A stretch of 64,000 bases of DNA from JADFJB01 sp964464595 (lineage in GTDB: Bacteria > Zhuqueibacterota > JdFR-76 > DREG01), in the NCBI GenBank assembly GCA_964464595.1, contig CAYXGW010000012.1, positions 14,092 to 78,091 on the forward strand, in the 5' to 3' direction. Under the pieces are notes generated by a model, which did not search any database, was not told the DNA's origin, and worked only from the letters and a program-made list of their open reading frames with translations. Shown one piece after another: positions 17,437 through 25,779 of this stretch. The translations under genes and the position numbers were made by a program. Positions within the stretch are counted from its first letter, which is position 1; every line of letters starts with the position of its first letter.

Positions 17437-17607
17437 TTATCAACTATTCAGCCATTAGCTTTTAGCTCGCCTTTAGCTTACTTTAATGAGAATGTTTATC
17501 ATTTTTTGTACTATGTTTAAATGATCCATAATCACAATTAACCATCTTTTGTTGGGATTTAAATGCCAATAGCTAACAGCCAAATGCAAATAGCCGAATA
17601 GTTATGT
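17437..17607. repeat. MITE-like element with AACTATTCRGC terminal inverted repeats
   Basis: The left end CAACTATTCAGCCATTAGC (17441-17459) pairs with the right end, read inverted as TAACTATTCGGCTATTTGC. About 170 bases, no coding content. The same kind of ends is seen at 27328-27550. Confidence 0.75.
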
Positions 17608-17640
17608 TTGAATTTAACTTAAAAATGAAAGTATGTATCA

Positions 17641-18381
17641 ATGAGTCTTAAAGATCGAGTCATCTTAGTAACCGGCGGAGCAAAAAGAGTGGGCGCTGAA
17701 ATTAGCCGCATTATAGCTAAAAGCGGTGCAAATCTTATTCTACATTATCACTCCTCGGAAAATGAAGCAAACGAGTTGAAAGATGAGTTGCGAAGCCAAA
17801 GTTTGAATGTTGAATTGATCTGTTTTGATCTTTCAGATATTAACCAGGCAAAAGTGATGGTAGCTTCTATTGTTGAGAAACATGGCAAAATTGACGCCCT
17901 GGTCGGGAATGCTGCTACGTATTACAAGACTCCATTCCTAAAGACAACTGAAAAAGAATGGGATGAAATATTATCTATCAATTTGAAAGCGTATTTTTTT
18001 CTGTGCCAGCAGATTGGCATTCAAATGAAGTTGCAAAAACACGGAAAAATTATATTAATATCAGATGTTAGCGCCGAGCTTGCATGGCCTAATTATCTGC
18101 CGTACACAATCAGTAAAGCGGGAATTAATCATTTGGTTTATGGGTTAGCAAAAGCATTGGCGCCGGAAGTACAAGTGAATGCGATTGCTCCGGGAACAGT
18201 ACTGCCTTCTGAGCAATCTTCTCCCAAAAGAAGGGAGTTTTTTAAAAATCACACCCTGCTGAAGAAGATTGGAGCGCCGGAAGATATTGCAAAAACCGTA
18301 CGGTTTTTACTCACCGATTCGGAATATATAACCGGATCAATAATACCCGTGGATGGCGGTTTTCGCCTGGAAGGAAGTTAA
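17641..18381 (+). CDS. SDR-family oxidoreductase (pteridine reductase/FolM-like)
   Basis: 246 residues, Rossmann fold. Cofactor motif VTGGAKRVG at residues 9-17; NAATYYKTPF replaces the usual NNAG; active site S (LISDVSAE) and YTISK near residue 153. The TGGAKRxG and NAA features are typical of the pteridine reductase/FolM group, which reduces dihydropterins with NADPH, but closely related FabG-like enzymes cannot be excluded. Its stop adjoins the start of the next gene, so the two are co-transcribed. Confidence 0.85.
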   Translation: MSLKDRVILVTGGAKRVGAEISRIIAKSGANLILHYHSSENEANELKDELRSQSLNVELICFDLSDINQAKVMVASIVEKHGKIDALVGNAATYYKTPFLKTTEKEWDEILSINLKAYFFLCQQIGIQMKLQKHGKIILISDVSAELAWPNYLPYTISKAGINHLVYGLAKALAPEVQVNAIAPGTVLPSEQSSPKRREFFKNHTLLKKIGAPEDIAKTVRFLLTDSEYITGSIIPVDGGFRLEGS

Positions 18382-18813
18382 ATGAAAATTTATTTTTCAG
18401 CTGCAATTAGCGCCGGACGAAGTTATGCACCCATTTACAAGAAAATGGCAGAGACGCTAACTGAAAATGGACTTACCGTTTTGACTGAACATGTTGCCGA
18501 TTTAAATGTACTGCAAACAGAAAAAGGCTTTTCCGCGACTGAGATTTACAATCGGGACATTCGTTTGATTCATGATTGTGATCTGTTGCTGGCGGAAATT
18601 TCCCATCCTTCCACAGGAGTGGGGTACGAAATTGCATACGCATTGCTTAACGATAAACCGGTTATTGCGACTTATCTCAGCGGATTAAAAGTCAGTAAAA
18701 TGATAACTGGAAATACTCAACAAAACATTTATATTTATACGTATGAGTCAATAAACGATTTATTGGATTATCTTCCAGGATGGATTGAAACCAGCATGTC
18801 GGTGTACAAATGA
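18382..18813 (+). CDS. 2'-deoxynucleoside 5'-phosphate N-hydrolase-like protein (DNPH1/RCL family)
   Basis: 143 residues, flavodoxin-like fold of the nucleoside deoxyribosyltransferase superfamily. MKIYFSAAISAGRSY matches the phosphate/substrate-binding start of DNPH1, TEHVADLN the next conserved turn, and ISHPSTGVGYEIAYA contains the catalytic Glu region (PSxGVGYE). Family members cleave the glycosidic bond of deoxynucleoside monophosphates, sanitising the nucleotide pool. The start follows the SDR stop directly, and the stop overlaps the peptidase gene (ATGA). Confidence 0.82.
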   Translation: MKIYFSAAISAGRSYAPIYKKMAETLTENGLTVLTEHVADLNVLQTEKGFSATEIYNRDIRLIHDCDLLLAEISHPSTGVGYEIAYALLNDKPVIATYLSGLKVSKMITGNTQQNIYIYTYESINDLLDYLPGWIETSMSVYK

Positions 18814-19451
18814 TAGAGCAACTTTTATTAACACTCCCTGTATTAATTTTTTCTGTTGCGGTTCATGAATGTGCCCATGGCATTGCCGCGGAACGAGCCG
18901 GTGATCCGACTGCAAGAATGCTTGGACGGATTACTTTAAATCCAATTAAACATATCGATTTGGTGGGATCAATCGTCGTTCCGGGATTGTTGATCCTCAC
19001 AAATGCTGGTTTTCTTTTTGGCTGGGCCAAACCGGTTCCGGTTAATCCGGCTTATTTTAAAAACAAGCGCCTGGATGAAATTAAAGTATCTTTTGCCGGC
19101 CCGCTTTCCAACATGATCCTCTCAGTTATTTTTTTAATTTTAAGTTTACTATGGATTGATGGTTTTGGCGTTACCGATCTCAATAATATTTTTCTTCGCG
19201 CTTTTAACTGGGGAATGTATATTAACCTGCTGCTTGCATTTTTTAACTTGCTGCCCATTCCGCCGTTGGATGGCTCTCATATCCTGGAAAATTTGTTACC
19301 CCTCGAATTCGCACAGATCATGGCAAAAATCCGACCTTACGGATTTTATATTCTTATTTTTCTGATGTTGACAGGGGTTTTCCGGGTTATACTTATCCCT
19401 GTTTTTATGATTCTTAGGATGTACCAGGATTTTATTCAGTCTTTTTTGTGA
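18810..19451 (+). CDS. Site-2 protease family (M50) membrane metallopeptidase
   Basis: 213 residues, about five to six membrane helices. Zinc site HECAHG (HExxH, residues 19-23) in the first helix and NLLPIPPLDGSHIL (NPDG-type third ligand) in a later helix, the minimal S2P core without a PDZ domain. Such minimal enzymes cleave membrane-bound regulators or remnants; the substrate is unknown. Overlaps the upstream gene by four bases. This is the last plus-strand gene before a minus-strand accessory insert. Confidence 0.9.
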   Translation: MIEQLLLTLPVLIFSVAVHECAHGIAAERAGDPTARMLGRITLNPIKHIDLVGSIVVPGLLILTNAGFLFGWAKPVPVNPAYFKNKRLDEIKVSFAGPLSNMILSVIFLILSLLWIDGFGVTDLNNIFLRAFNWGMYINLLLAFFNLLPIPPLDGSHILENLLPLEFAQIMAKIRPYGFYILIFLMLTGVFRVILIPVFMILRMYQDFIQSFL

Positions 19452-19530
19452 TTTAGTTTGATGGTTGCCGCAGGGGCGTAGGGAGGGTTGAGAGTCTATG
19501 ATACTTAAACCAATAATCTTTGTTTAAATG

Positions 19531-19661
19531 TTGCTAATGCAAAACTCACTCGCGCCGGAGGAATGAACCACGGACTTTGATAATAAAAAATAGTTTTAAA
19601 AACCAATTAAAACACACAAGCGAGCACCGCCCTCGGGGTCGGGTGGAGTTGTTGTTAGCCG
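19531..19661. repeat. attC-like palindrome D
   Basis: The left arm CTAATGCAAAACTCACTCG...CCGGAGG (19534-19560) aligns with the inverted right arm CTAACAACAACTCCACCCG...CCGAGG (19658-19631) with small bulges; the loop is about 70 bases. The right end GGAGTTGTTGTTAGCC resembles GAGTTGTTAGCC at the end of the metallopeptidase gene (5461-5472). It lies just beyond the stop of the minus-strand M64 gene, where a cassette's attC would be. Confidence 0.45.
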
Positions 19662-19682
19662 ACTATAGTAATAAATCGCCTA

Positions 19683-21158
19683 CTATTTAATAAACAATAA
19701 TTTCCTACTTTTTTCAAAAACATCTGCTTTCATGCGATAAATATAAACTCCCGAAGCCATTAGCTCACCGTTTTGCGTTTTACCATCCCAAACCACTGAA
19801 AACGAACCCGCTGGTTTTGATTCATTAACTAAAGTTCTAATTTTTTGCCCTTGTAGGTTATAGATGTCGATTCTAACATTAGATGGTTTTATCAAATCAA
19901 ATTGAATCTTTGTTTTTGGGTTAAAAGGATTAGGGTAATTCTGATAAAGTTGAAAATCTTTTGGCAATTCAATATTACCATTATTTACTTTTACCGATTT
20001 TTCTACAAGAATCTGCCATGCAATGAAAGTAGTTAAGTTACTATTTTGGTCGTTACGAACCGTTTCAGTCGTATCTGTCACTCTCACTTTTATTTTATGC
20101 TTACCTATATCAATTAATGAGGCATCAAAAGTAAAAGTATCAATTGCTACAGCAGTCAATTGTTCATCTAAATACCATTCGGTTTTTATCGTATTTGAAA
20201 TAGGTTGCATTTTCTGGATAACAAAATCTAAAACAGTGTTATCATATAATGTTAGAGATGTATCTGAGGGTTGATATGCTTCGATAGTATTCAATAAATT
20301 ATAAATAGAAAGGATGGTCTGTTCAGAACAGACCTCACAATATGGCACTCCAATCGTACGCATCTTACAATCTAGCTTGGGGCGATACCAGCCTGTTGGA
20401 TTGTAAACAGCCCCTTCAAAAAGACCGATTACATTACTAAAACTACTGTTCTCAGGTGTAGGAATGGGTGTCGTAGCGTCAATCCAACTATTCCATTTAA
20501 TTGAATCTCTTGCCGTCTCGGCGGTTGCATTTCGAGCTTCTTTTCCCGGCAGTCCTCCTGTTTCATACTCATCTGCCAATAACGCAAAGGAATGTCCCAG
20601 TTCATGAATTGCGATTTTCGAGCTAGATGGATCTAGTGAGAAAGTCGCAGGGACTCCTCCTGATCCACCATACCATGGATGATTAACAATGAGAAACGCA
20701 ATATCCCAGACAGGAAAATTAATTTGTAACACAGAATAAACCTTGGAATATTGAGGCACTAATAGACGGTGAATACCGGCAAAATCAAACGTGCTGTTAA
20801 AATAAGAATCCTTCGTGAAAGTGGGTAATCCTTGAGGCTCGTCATTAGCAGTCCCGGGATGATCAGTACCAGATTCATTCGATGGCGCCTCGATAGAATA
20901 TATATTGAAATAAGACTGATACTCCTTATAAGGAGAAGCGTTGAATAAATCATTTATGGCATTTTGAACATCTTGATTGAATTGGTCCATCTCAGAAAGA
21001 GCATAGCCTTCACTCAAGAATACAATATTAATTCGTTTATCATTAGCACCATTAATGATGACATTATTGACAGGAAATGTTTGACCAAACAGTAATGAAG
21101 AACAAAAAGCGATGAAAAATAAATAAAAAAGGCCATAATATAAGGAGCTAATTTTCAT
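19683..21158 (-). CDS. M64 (IgA peptidase-like) metallopeptidase with FlgD-like sorting domain
   Basis: 491 residues. The signal peptide MKISSLYYGLFYLFFIAFCSSLLFG is followed by a peptidase domain with IHELGHSFALLADEYE (HExxH plus downstream acidic ligand), the M64 signature. A linker with an Ig-like segment follows, and the last 85 residues are a FlgD-like/type-IX-like sorting domain beginning NYPNPFNPKTKIQFDL and ending GVYIYRMKADVFEKSRKLLF. This implies a secreted, possibly surface-attached protease. It follows the 21169 gene by 10 bases on the minus strand, so they form a two-gene operon, and it ends next to palindrome D. Confidence 0.88.
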   Translation of the reverse strand: MKISSLYYGLFYLFFIAFCSSLLFGQTFPVNNVIINGANDKRINIVFLSEGYALSEMDQFNQDVQNAINDLFNASPYKEYQSYFNIYSIEAPSNESGTDHPGTANDEPQGLPTFTKDSYFNSTFDFAGIHRLLVPQYSKVYSVLQINFPVWDIAFLIVNHPWYGGSGGVPATFSLDPSSSKIAIHELGHSFALLADEYETGGLPGKEARNATAETARDSIKWNSWIDATTPIPTPENSSFSNVIGLFEGAVYNPTGWYRPKLDCKMRTIGVPYCEVCSEQTILSIYNLLNTIEAYQPSDTSLTLYDNTVLDFVIQKMQPISNTIKTEWYLDEQLTAVAIDTFTFDASLIDIGKHKIKVRVTDTTETVRNDQNSNLTTFIAWQILVEKSVKVNNGNIELPKDFQLYQNYPNPFNPKTKIQFDLIKPSNVRIDIYNLQGQKIRTLVNESKPAGSFSVVWDGKTQNGELMASGVYIYRMKADVFEKSRKLLFIK

Positions 21159-21168
21159 CTTTTTTTCT

Positions 21169-21636
21169 TTACAAATTGATAATAACTGACCCTACACTTT
21201 GAGTTTGATTCATCATTTTCACACCCCTATAAGATACTTCTTTGATTTTATTAAACTTTACTTTATAGATAGTTGCATCATATGGTAATCTTACAGAAAA
21301 GTTGACGCTATCCGAAACAACTATTTTCGATTGTAATTGACCTTGGTCATCCACATACTCATAAGTAACTCTCGAAGGATCAGATATTACTCCTTGATAC
21401 AATTTTTTATCTGCTTTGTTAAACACCTTATAGTAAATATGATCTTTGATTAAAGTAACCTTCTTCGGTCGCTTCAATTTACCATTAACAATTTTTACGT
21501 TTTCCAGATAAACTTTCGCATTGACGAGTTTCAGGTTTAAAAATATGATTTTATCTGTGTTTGACAGCTGTGATATACCCTTGGACAAACCAATTGCGAA
21601 AATCAATGCAAGTATTAAGAGCATTAATTTCTTCAT
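21169..21636 (-). CDS. Secreted protein of unknown function, partner of the M64 gene
   Basis: About 155 residues from the ATG at 21636, chosen because AAGAGGAGAAAAATT precedes it and the protein then begins with the signal peptide MKKLMLLILALIFAIGLSKG. The mature part is beta-rich with repeated short strands (VYLENVKIVNGKLKRP, DHIYYKVFNKADKKLYQGV, VNFSVRLPYDATIYKVKF) and no cysteines. No family recognised. It is first in a two-gene minus-strand operon with the M64 peptidase, so a chaperone, inhibitor or substrate role is possible but unsupported. Confidence 0.65.
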   Translation of the reverse strand: MKKLMLLILALIFAIGLSKGISQLSNTDKIIFLNLKLVNAKVYLENVKIVNGKLKRPKKVTLIKDHIYYKVFNKADKKLYQGVISDPSRVTYEYVDDQGQLQSKIVVSDSVNFSVRLPYDATIYKVKFNKIKEVSYRGVKMMNQTQSVGSVIINL

Positions 21637-22084
21637 AATTTTTCTCCTCTTACTTGAATTTTTGGTGTTCGATTGGTTCATCAGCTTAATTCAGTTAACT
21701 TCACGATGCAATAACACCTGGGTTTCTGTCAGCTTATCATAAAAATCAATCATAAAATCCCACAATTCTACACATTAAACAATTTGCCAAACCTAATAAA
21801 CAAGTGAGCAAATGTCAATGAAAAATAATTGAATATTGTTATTCTGAAGAATAATAGAAACAAGCGAAATTTAAGAAAGAGGGGAATTCCTCATTAAAAA
21901 ATCTCCTTAATCGGAAAATGGTTAATCTTCTTTGGTAATTTAGCAAGGATTTTGTATGAAACAATTGGTATTGTCTTATCTAACTTTAAACCAAAAACAA
22001 GTCCATTATTTATAGTTTTTCTAATAATTCATTGCATAGAAAGATGATTTCGCTTGATATGTTATTGTTTATTAGCTTATTAGC
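21637..22084. other. AT-rich non-coding stretch
   Basis: No gene seen on either strand. It presumably holds the promoter of the minus-strand M64 operon. No clear RNA structure was recognised. Confidence 0.4.
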
Positions 22085-22232
22085 CACGTAGGGGCGAAAT
22101 ATTTATAGATGACTATATGTAAAATCGGAAATTAGCCCCATCGGGGCGATATATAGAATATATCACCCCTACGAGGTTTTTGATCATATTTACTGATAAT
22201 CTCTATAAATATTTTGCTCCTAACGGAGCTTT
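22085..22232. repeat. Nested palindromic repeat with GTAGGGGC / GCTCCTAAC ends
   Basis: The outer arms GTAGGGGCGAAATATTTATAGA and, inverted from about 22222, GTTAGGAGCAAAATATTTATAGA nearly match. An inner palindrome TCGGGGCGATATAT...ATATATCACCCCTA lies between. About 150 bases, non-coding, upstream of meaB. Confidence 0.75.
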
Positions 22233-22494
22233 AAAACTTTGTTCATCGACTATAGTTCTTATTGGAACCATATTTATTATGATTTAAAAAAGTTATGCTT
22301 CTATACCCGGAAGGATACAAACCTGCAACCCTACGGCTTGTATATAATATTCTCCTCACCAAAATCATCATTCCATAAAATTTCAGATTAAACTTTGAAA
22401 TTCACTGGTTAAGTTTATTTCTTACTTAAATTTAGGTGAATAGGAAAAAATGTAATATATTAAAATGTATTTGGTTCTAACTTAATGACTAAGA

Positions 22495-23427
22495 ATGAAA
22501 CAAGCTGATATTCTAAACAAATTCTTTGATGGTGACCGGCTTGCGTTGACGCGTATGCTTACCAAAGCCGAGAATAGCCACAATTCCGCTGATCCTGTTC
22601 TTGATGAAGTGCTAAGACAAAGTAAAGGTTCATACCGCATAGGAGTTACAGGCCCGCCTGGCGCCGGCAAAAGTACACTGTTGGACAGAATGGTTGTTCA
22701 ATTTCGTCAGGATAGCAAAACGGTCGGGGTGATTGCAGTCGATCCTACCAGCCCATTTACAGGCGGAGCTATCCTGGGTGATCGCATTCGCATGAATTCG
22801 ATTCAGCAGGATCCGGGAGTTTTTATTCGCAGTATGGCAACGAGAGGGAGTTTGGGTGGATTGGCTCATGCTACCCAGGAAATTGCAGATGTATTTGATT
22901 CTTTTGGCAAAAATATTATATTCATAGAGACCGTTGGTGTCGGTCAATCAGAGTTGGATGTGATACAGGCTGCAGACACGATTTTGGTGGTTTTGGTGCC
23001 CGAATCCGGTGACAGCATTCAAGCAATGAAAGCCGGTCTGATGGAAATCGCCGATATTTTTGTATTAAATAAATCCGACCATGAATATGCAAAACGCGCT
23101 TATACCGACTTAAATTCGGTTTTACATTTAAATCAATCTCGTAATGGCTGGTATCCACCAATCGTCCAAACAGTTGCAAATACTGGAGAAGGCCTTGATA
23201 AATTATTTGAACAGTTAATAAAGCATAAGGCCTATTTGGAAGGTAATAATGTTTTGGAAAAGAAAAGACGAGAAAGGATACATGATCGTCTGAAAGCCAA
23301 GGTAAATCAAAAAATATCCAAACAATTTTGGAATTCGAAAAAACTTGTAGATTTTGAACAATATATCGAAGAAATTTTAAATAGAAAATTATCTTATAAC
23401 GAAGCGATGGAGAAAATTTTGAAATGA
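22495..23427 (+). CDS. meaB: Methylmalonyl-CoA mutase-associated GTPase MeaB
   Basis: 310 residues, G3E-family P-loop GTPase that protects and reloads adenosylcobalamin in methylmalonyl-CoA mutase. Motifs: Walker A GPPGAGKSTLLD near residue 52, AVDPTSPFTGGAILGDRIRM (switch/base region), ETVGVGQSE (Walker B/switch) and NKSD (guanine specificity). The C-terminal dimerisation helices (KKRRERIHDRLKAKVNQ) are present. The mutase genes follow about 200 bases downstream, so the function is well supported by context. Confidence 0.95.
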   Translation: MKQADILNKFFDGDRLALTRMLTKAENSHNSADPVLDEVLRQSKGSYRIGVTGPPGAGKSTLLDRMVVQFRQDSKTVGVIAVDPTSPFTGGAILGDRIRMNSIQQDPGVFIRSMATRGSLGGLAHATQEIADVFDSFGKNIIFIETVGVGQSELDVIQAADTILVVLVPESGDSIQAMKAGLMEIADIFVLNKSDHEYAKRAYTDLNSVLHLNQSRNGWYPPIVQTVANTGEGLDKLFEQLIKHKAYLEGNNVLEKKRRERIHDRLKAKVNQKISKQFWNSKKLVDFEQYIEEILNRKLSYNEAMEKILK

Positions 23428-23628
23428 TATTTCAATCTGATTCTTTTTACCACAAAGACGCGAAGTCTCTAAGAATATAAAAGTTATAATTAAAAGTGGC
23501 GTAAACTGATTTTGGAGTTAAAAAGATAATCAAACATTATATATTTTTATTTTTAAAAGCTTTGAGCCTTCGAGTCTTGGAGGCAACAAATTATTCAGGT
23601 TAATAAAGAATAATATTTGGAGTATGAA

Positions 23629-25290
23629 ATGATAGATCCTACAAAGTTTAAAGTAGAAAAAGAACGATGGGAAAAGGATAAGCAGACCAAGGGCAAAGAC
23701 CGGAAGAAGAAATTTGTTACCACTTCTTCGATGGAAATTGAGGATTTGTACACGCCGGATGATCTTGAAAATATCGATTTCAATCGGGATGTTGGATTTC
23801 CGGGCGAATATCCATATACTCGCGGTGTTCGTCATAATATGTATCGTGGCAAATTGTGGACGATGCGTCAATTTGCCGGATTTGCCAGTCCTAAAGATAC
23901 CAATGAAAGATTCCATTACCTGTTAGAACATGGCCAAACCGGTCTTTCAACTGCCTTTGATTTACCCACATTAATGGGCTATGATTCGGATGATCCAATG
24001 AGCAAGGGAGAGGTGGGAGTTTGCGGGGTTGCAATAGACACTCTTAATGATATGGAAATTTTGTTTAAGGGAATCCCGTTAGATCAAGTAAGTACTTCCA
24101 TGACCATTAACTCTCCGGCTGCAATGATACTGGCAATGTATTTTGCCGTAGCAGAAAAACAAGGTGTGTCTAAAGATAAACTAAACGGAACAGTTCAAAA
24201 TGATATTTTAAAAGAATACATTGCTCAGAAAGAATATATATTTCCTCCTCGTCAATCCATGCGCATCATTATGGATATGATCGAATATTGTACTCGGGAA
24301 GTGCCAAAATGGAACTCGATCTCTATCAGTGGATATCATATTCGCGAAGCAGGTTCAACGGCAGTACAGGAACTTGCATTTACATTGGCCGATGGTTTCG
24401 CTTATGTGGAAGCTGCAATAAAGGCGGGAATGGATGTTGATGATTTTGCTCCCCGATTATCTTTCTTTTTCAATGCCCACCTTGATTTCTTTGAGGAAAT
24501 TGCAAAATACAGAGCAGCAAGAAGAATTTGGGCCCGGCACATGCGTGAGCGCTATAAAGCAAAAAACCCAAAGTCCTGGTTGTTGCGATTTCATACACAA
24601 ACGGCTGGCTGTTCTTTAACCGCCCAACAGCCTGAAAACAATATTGTCCGCACGGCCTGCCAAGCTCTTGCTGGTGTGTTGGGGGGCACTCAATCACTCC
24701 ATACTAATTCTATGGATGAAACATGGGCATTGCCATCTGAAAAAGCTGCAAAAATCGCTTTGCGAACCCAACAAATTATTGCCCATGAAACCGGTGTGTC
24801 CAATACCATAGATCCTCTTGCAGGATCCTATTTTGTTGAATCTCTAACAACGAAAATGGAGGAGGAGGCCGAAAAGTATTTTGAGAAGATTAAAGAGCTG
24901 GGAGGCGTTATTTCCGCTATAGAATTGGGATATTTCCAGAGAGAAATTTCTAAGGCCGCATCACTTTATCAACAAGAAATTGACTCTAATGAAAGAGTCA
25001 TAGTCGGTGTGAATGAATATGTTGAAGAAGAAGAAAAAATTGAAATCCCAATTTTAAGGATAGACCCCCAGGTAGAAAAGGATCAAATAAATACGTTGCA
25101 ACAAATTAGGGCACAAAGAAGTGACGCAGAGGCTCAAGCAAGTCTTTCTGGTTTGCGAGAGAGTGCAATTCATGGCAATAATATGATGCCGCACTTACTG
25201 GAATGCGCCAGGAATTATGTCACAATTGGTGAGATGGTGCAAGTTTTACGTGAGGAATTTGGCGAGTACCTGGAGGCAGCGACTTTTTAA
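23629..25290 (+). CDS. Methylmalonyl-CoA mutase large (catalytic) subunit
   Basis: 553 residues from ATG 23629, preferred over TTG 23617 because GGAG lies 7 bases before it. The catalytic TIM barrel contains the CoA/substrate-binding stretch TRGVRHNMYRGKLWTMRQFAG, HGQTGLSTAFDLPTLMGYDSDD, ISGYHIREAGSTAVQELAFTLADG and QPENNIVRTACQALAGVLGGTQSLHTN. It lacks the C-terminal cobalamin-binding domain, which is encoded separately by the next gene, as in archaeal and many anaerobe mutases. Converts methylmalonyl-CoA and succinyl-CoA. Confidence 0.95.
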   Translation: MIDPTKFKVEKERWEKDKQTKGKDRKKKFVTTSSMEIEDLYTPDDLENIDFNRDVGFPGEYPYTRGVRHNMYRGKLWTMRQFAGFASPKDTNERFHYLLEHGQTGLSTAFDLPTLMGYDSDDPMSKGEVGVCGVAIDTLNDMEILFKGIPLDQVSTSMTINSPAAMILAMYFAVAEKQGVSKDKLNGTVQNDILKEYIAQKEYIFPPRQSMRIIMDMIEYCTREVPKWNSISISGYHIREAGSTAVQELAFTLADGFAYVEAAIKAGMDVDDFAPRLSFFFNAHLDFFEEIAKYRAARRIWARHMRERYKAKNPKSWLLRFHTQTAGCSLTAQQPENNIVRTACQALAGVLGGTQSLHTNSMDETWALPSEKAAKIALRTQQIIAHETGVSNTIDPLAGSYFVESLTTKMEEEAEKYFEKIKELGGVISAIELGYFQREISKAASLYQQEIDSNERVIVGVNEYVEEEEKIEIPILRIDPQVEKDQINTLQQIRAQRSDAEAQASLSGLRESAIHGNNMMPHLLECARNYVTIGEMVQVLREEFGEYLEAATF

Positions 25291-25361
25291 AGATAAGAGT
25301 GTGGACCAAGATGATATTCAGATTATTTTGTAAAATCTATTGATATGAAAAGGAGCCATAA

Positions 25362-25775
25362 ATGACAGATCGGAAAATCAGGGTTTTGATTGCTAAACCC
25401 GGGTTGGATGGACATGATCGTGGCGCGAAAGTAATAGCCGGCGCTCTTCGTGATGCCGGCATGGAAGTTATCTATTTAGGATTAAGGCAAACAGCTGAGA
25501 TGATTGTCGAAGCTGCTTTGCAAGAAGATGTGGATGTAATCGGGTTAAGCATTTTGTCAGGGGCTCATATGACCATCTTCCCTGATGTGAAAAAGCAATT
25601 AAACCATGCCGGACTGAATGATATTTTACTTACGGGAGGAGGCATCATTGCTAAGGAAGATGCCGAAGATCTGACCAAACTTGGGGTAGGTAAGTTGTTT
25701 GGACCGGGCACAAATACATCGGCAATCATTGAATATATTAAAGAATGGCACTCTAAAAAAACAAAGTCTGATTAA
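25362..25775 (+). CDS. Methylmalonyl-CoA mutase small (cobalamin-binding) subunit
   Basis: 137 residues, a stand-alone B12-binding domain. DGHDRGAKVIA is the DxHxxG motif whose His is the lower cobalt ligand; IGLSILSGAH and LLTGGGII are the other conserved cobalamin-cradling loops. It completes the split mutase with the upstream subunit. The next gene starts five bases after its stop. Confidence 0.95.
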   Translation: MTDRKIRVLIAKPGLDGHDRGAKVIAGALRDAGMEVIYLGLRQTAEMIVEAALQEDVDVIGLSILSGAHMTIFPDVKKQLNHAGLNDILLTGGGIIAKEDAEDLTKLGVGKLFGPGTNTSAIIEYIKEWHSKKTKSD

Positions 25776-25779
25776 AACG

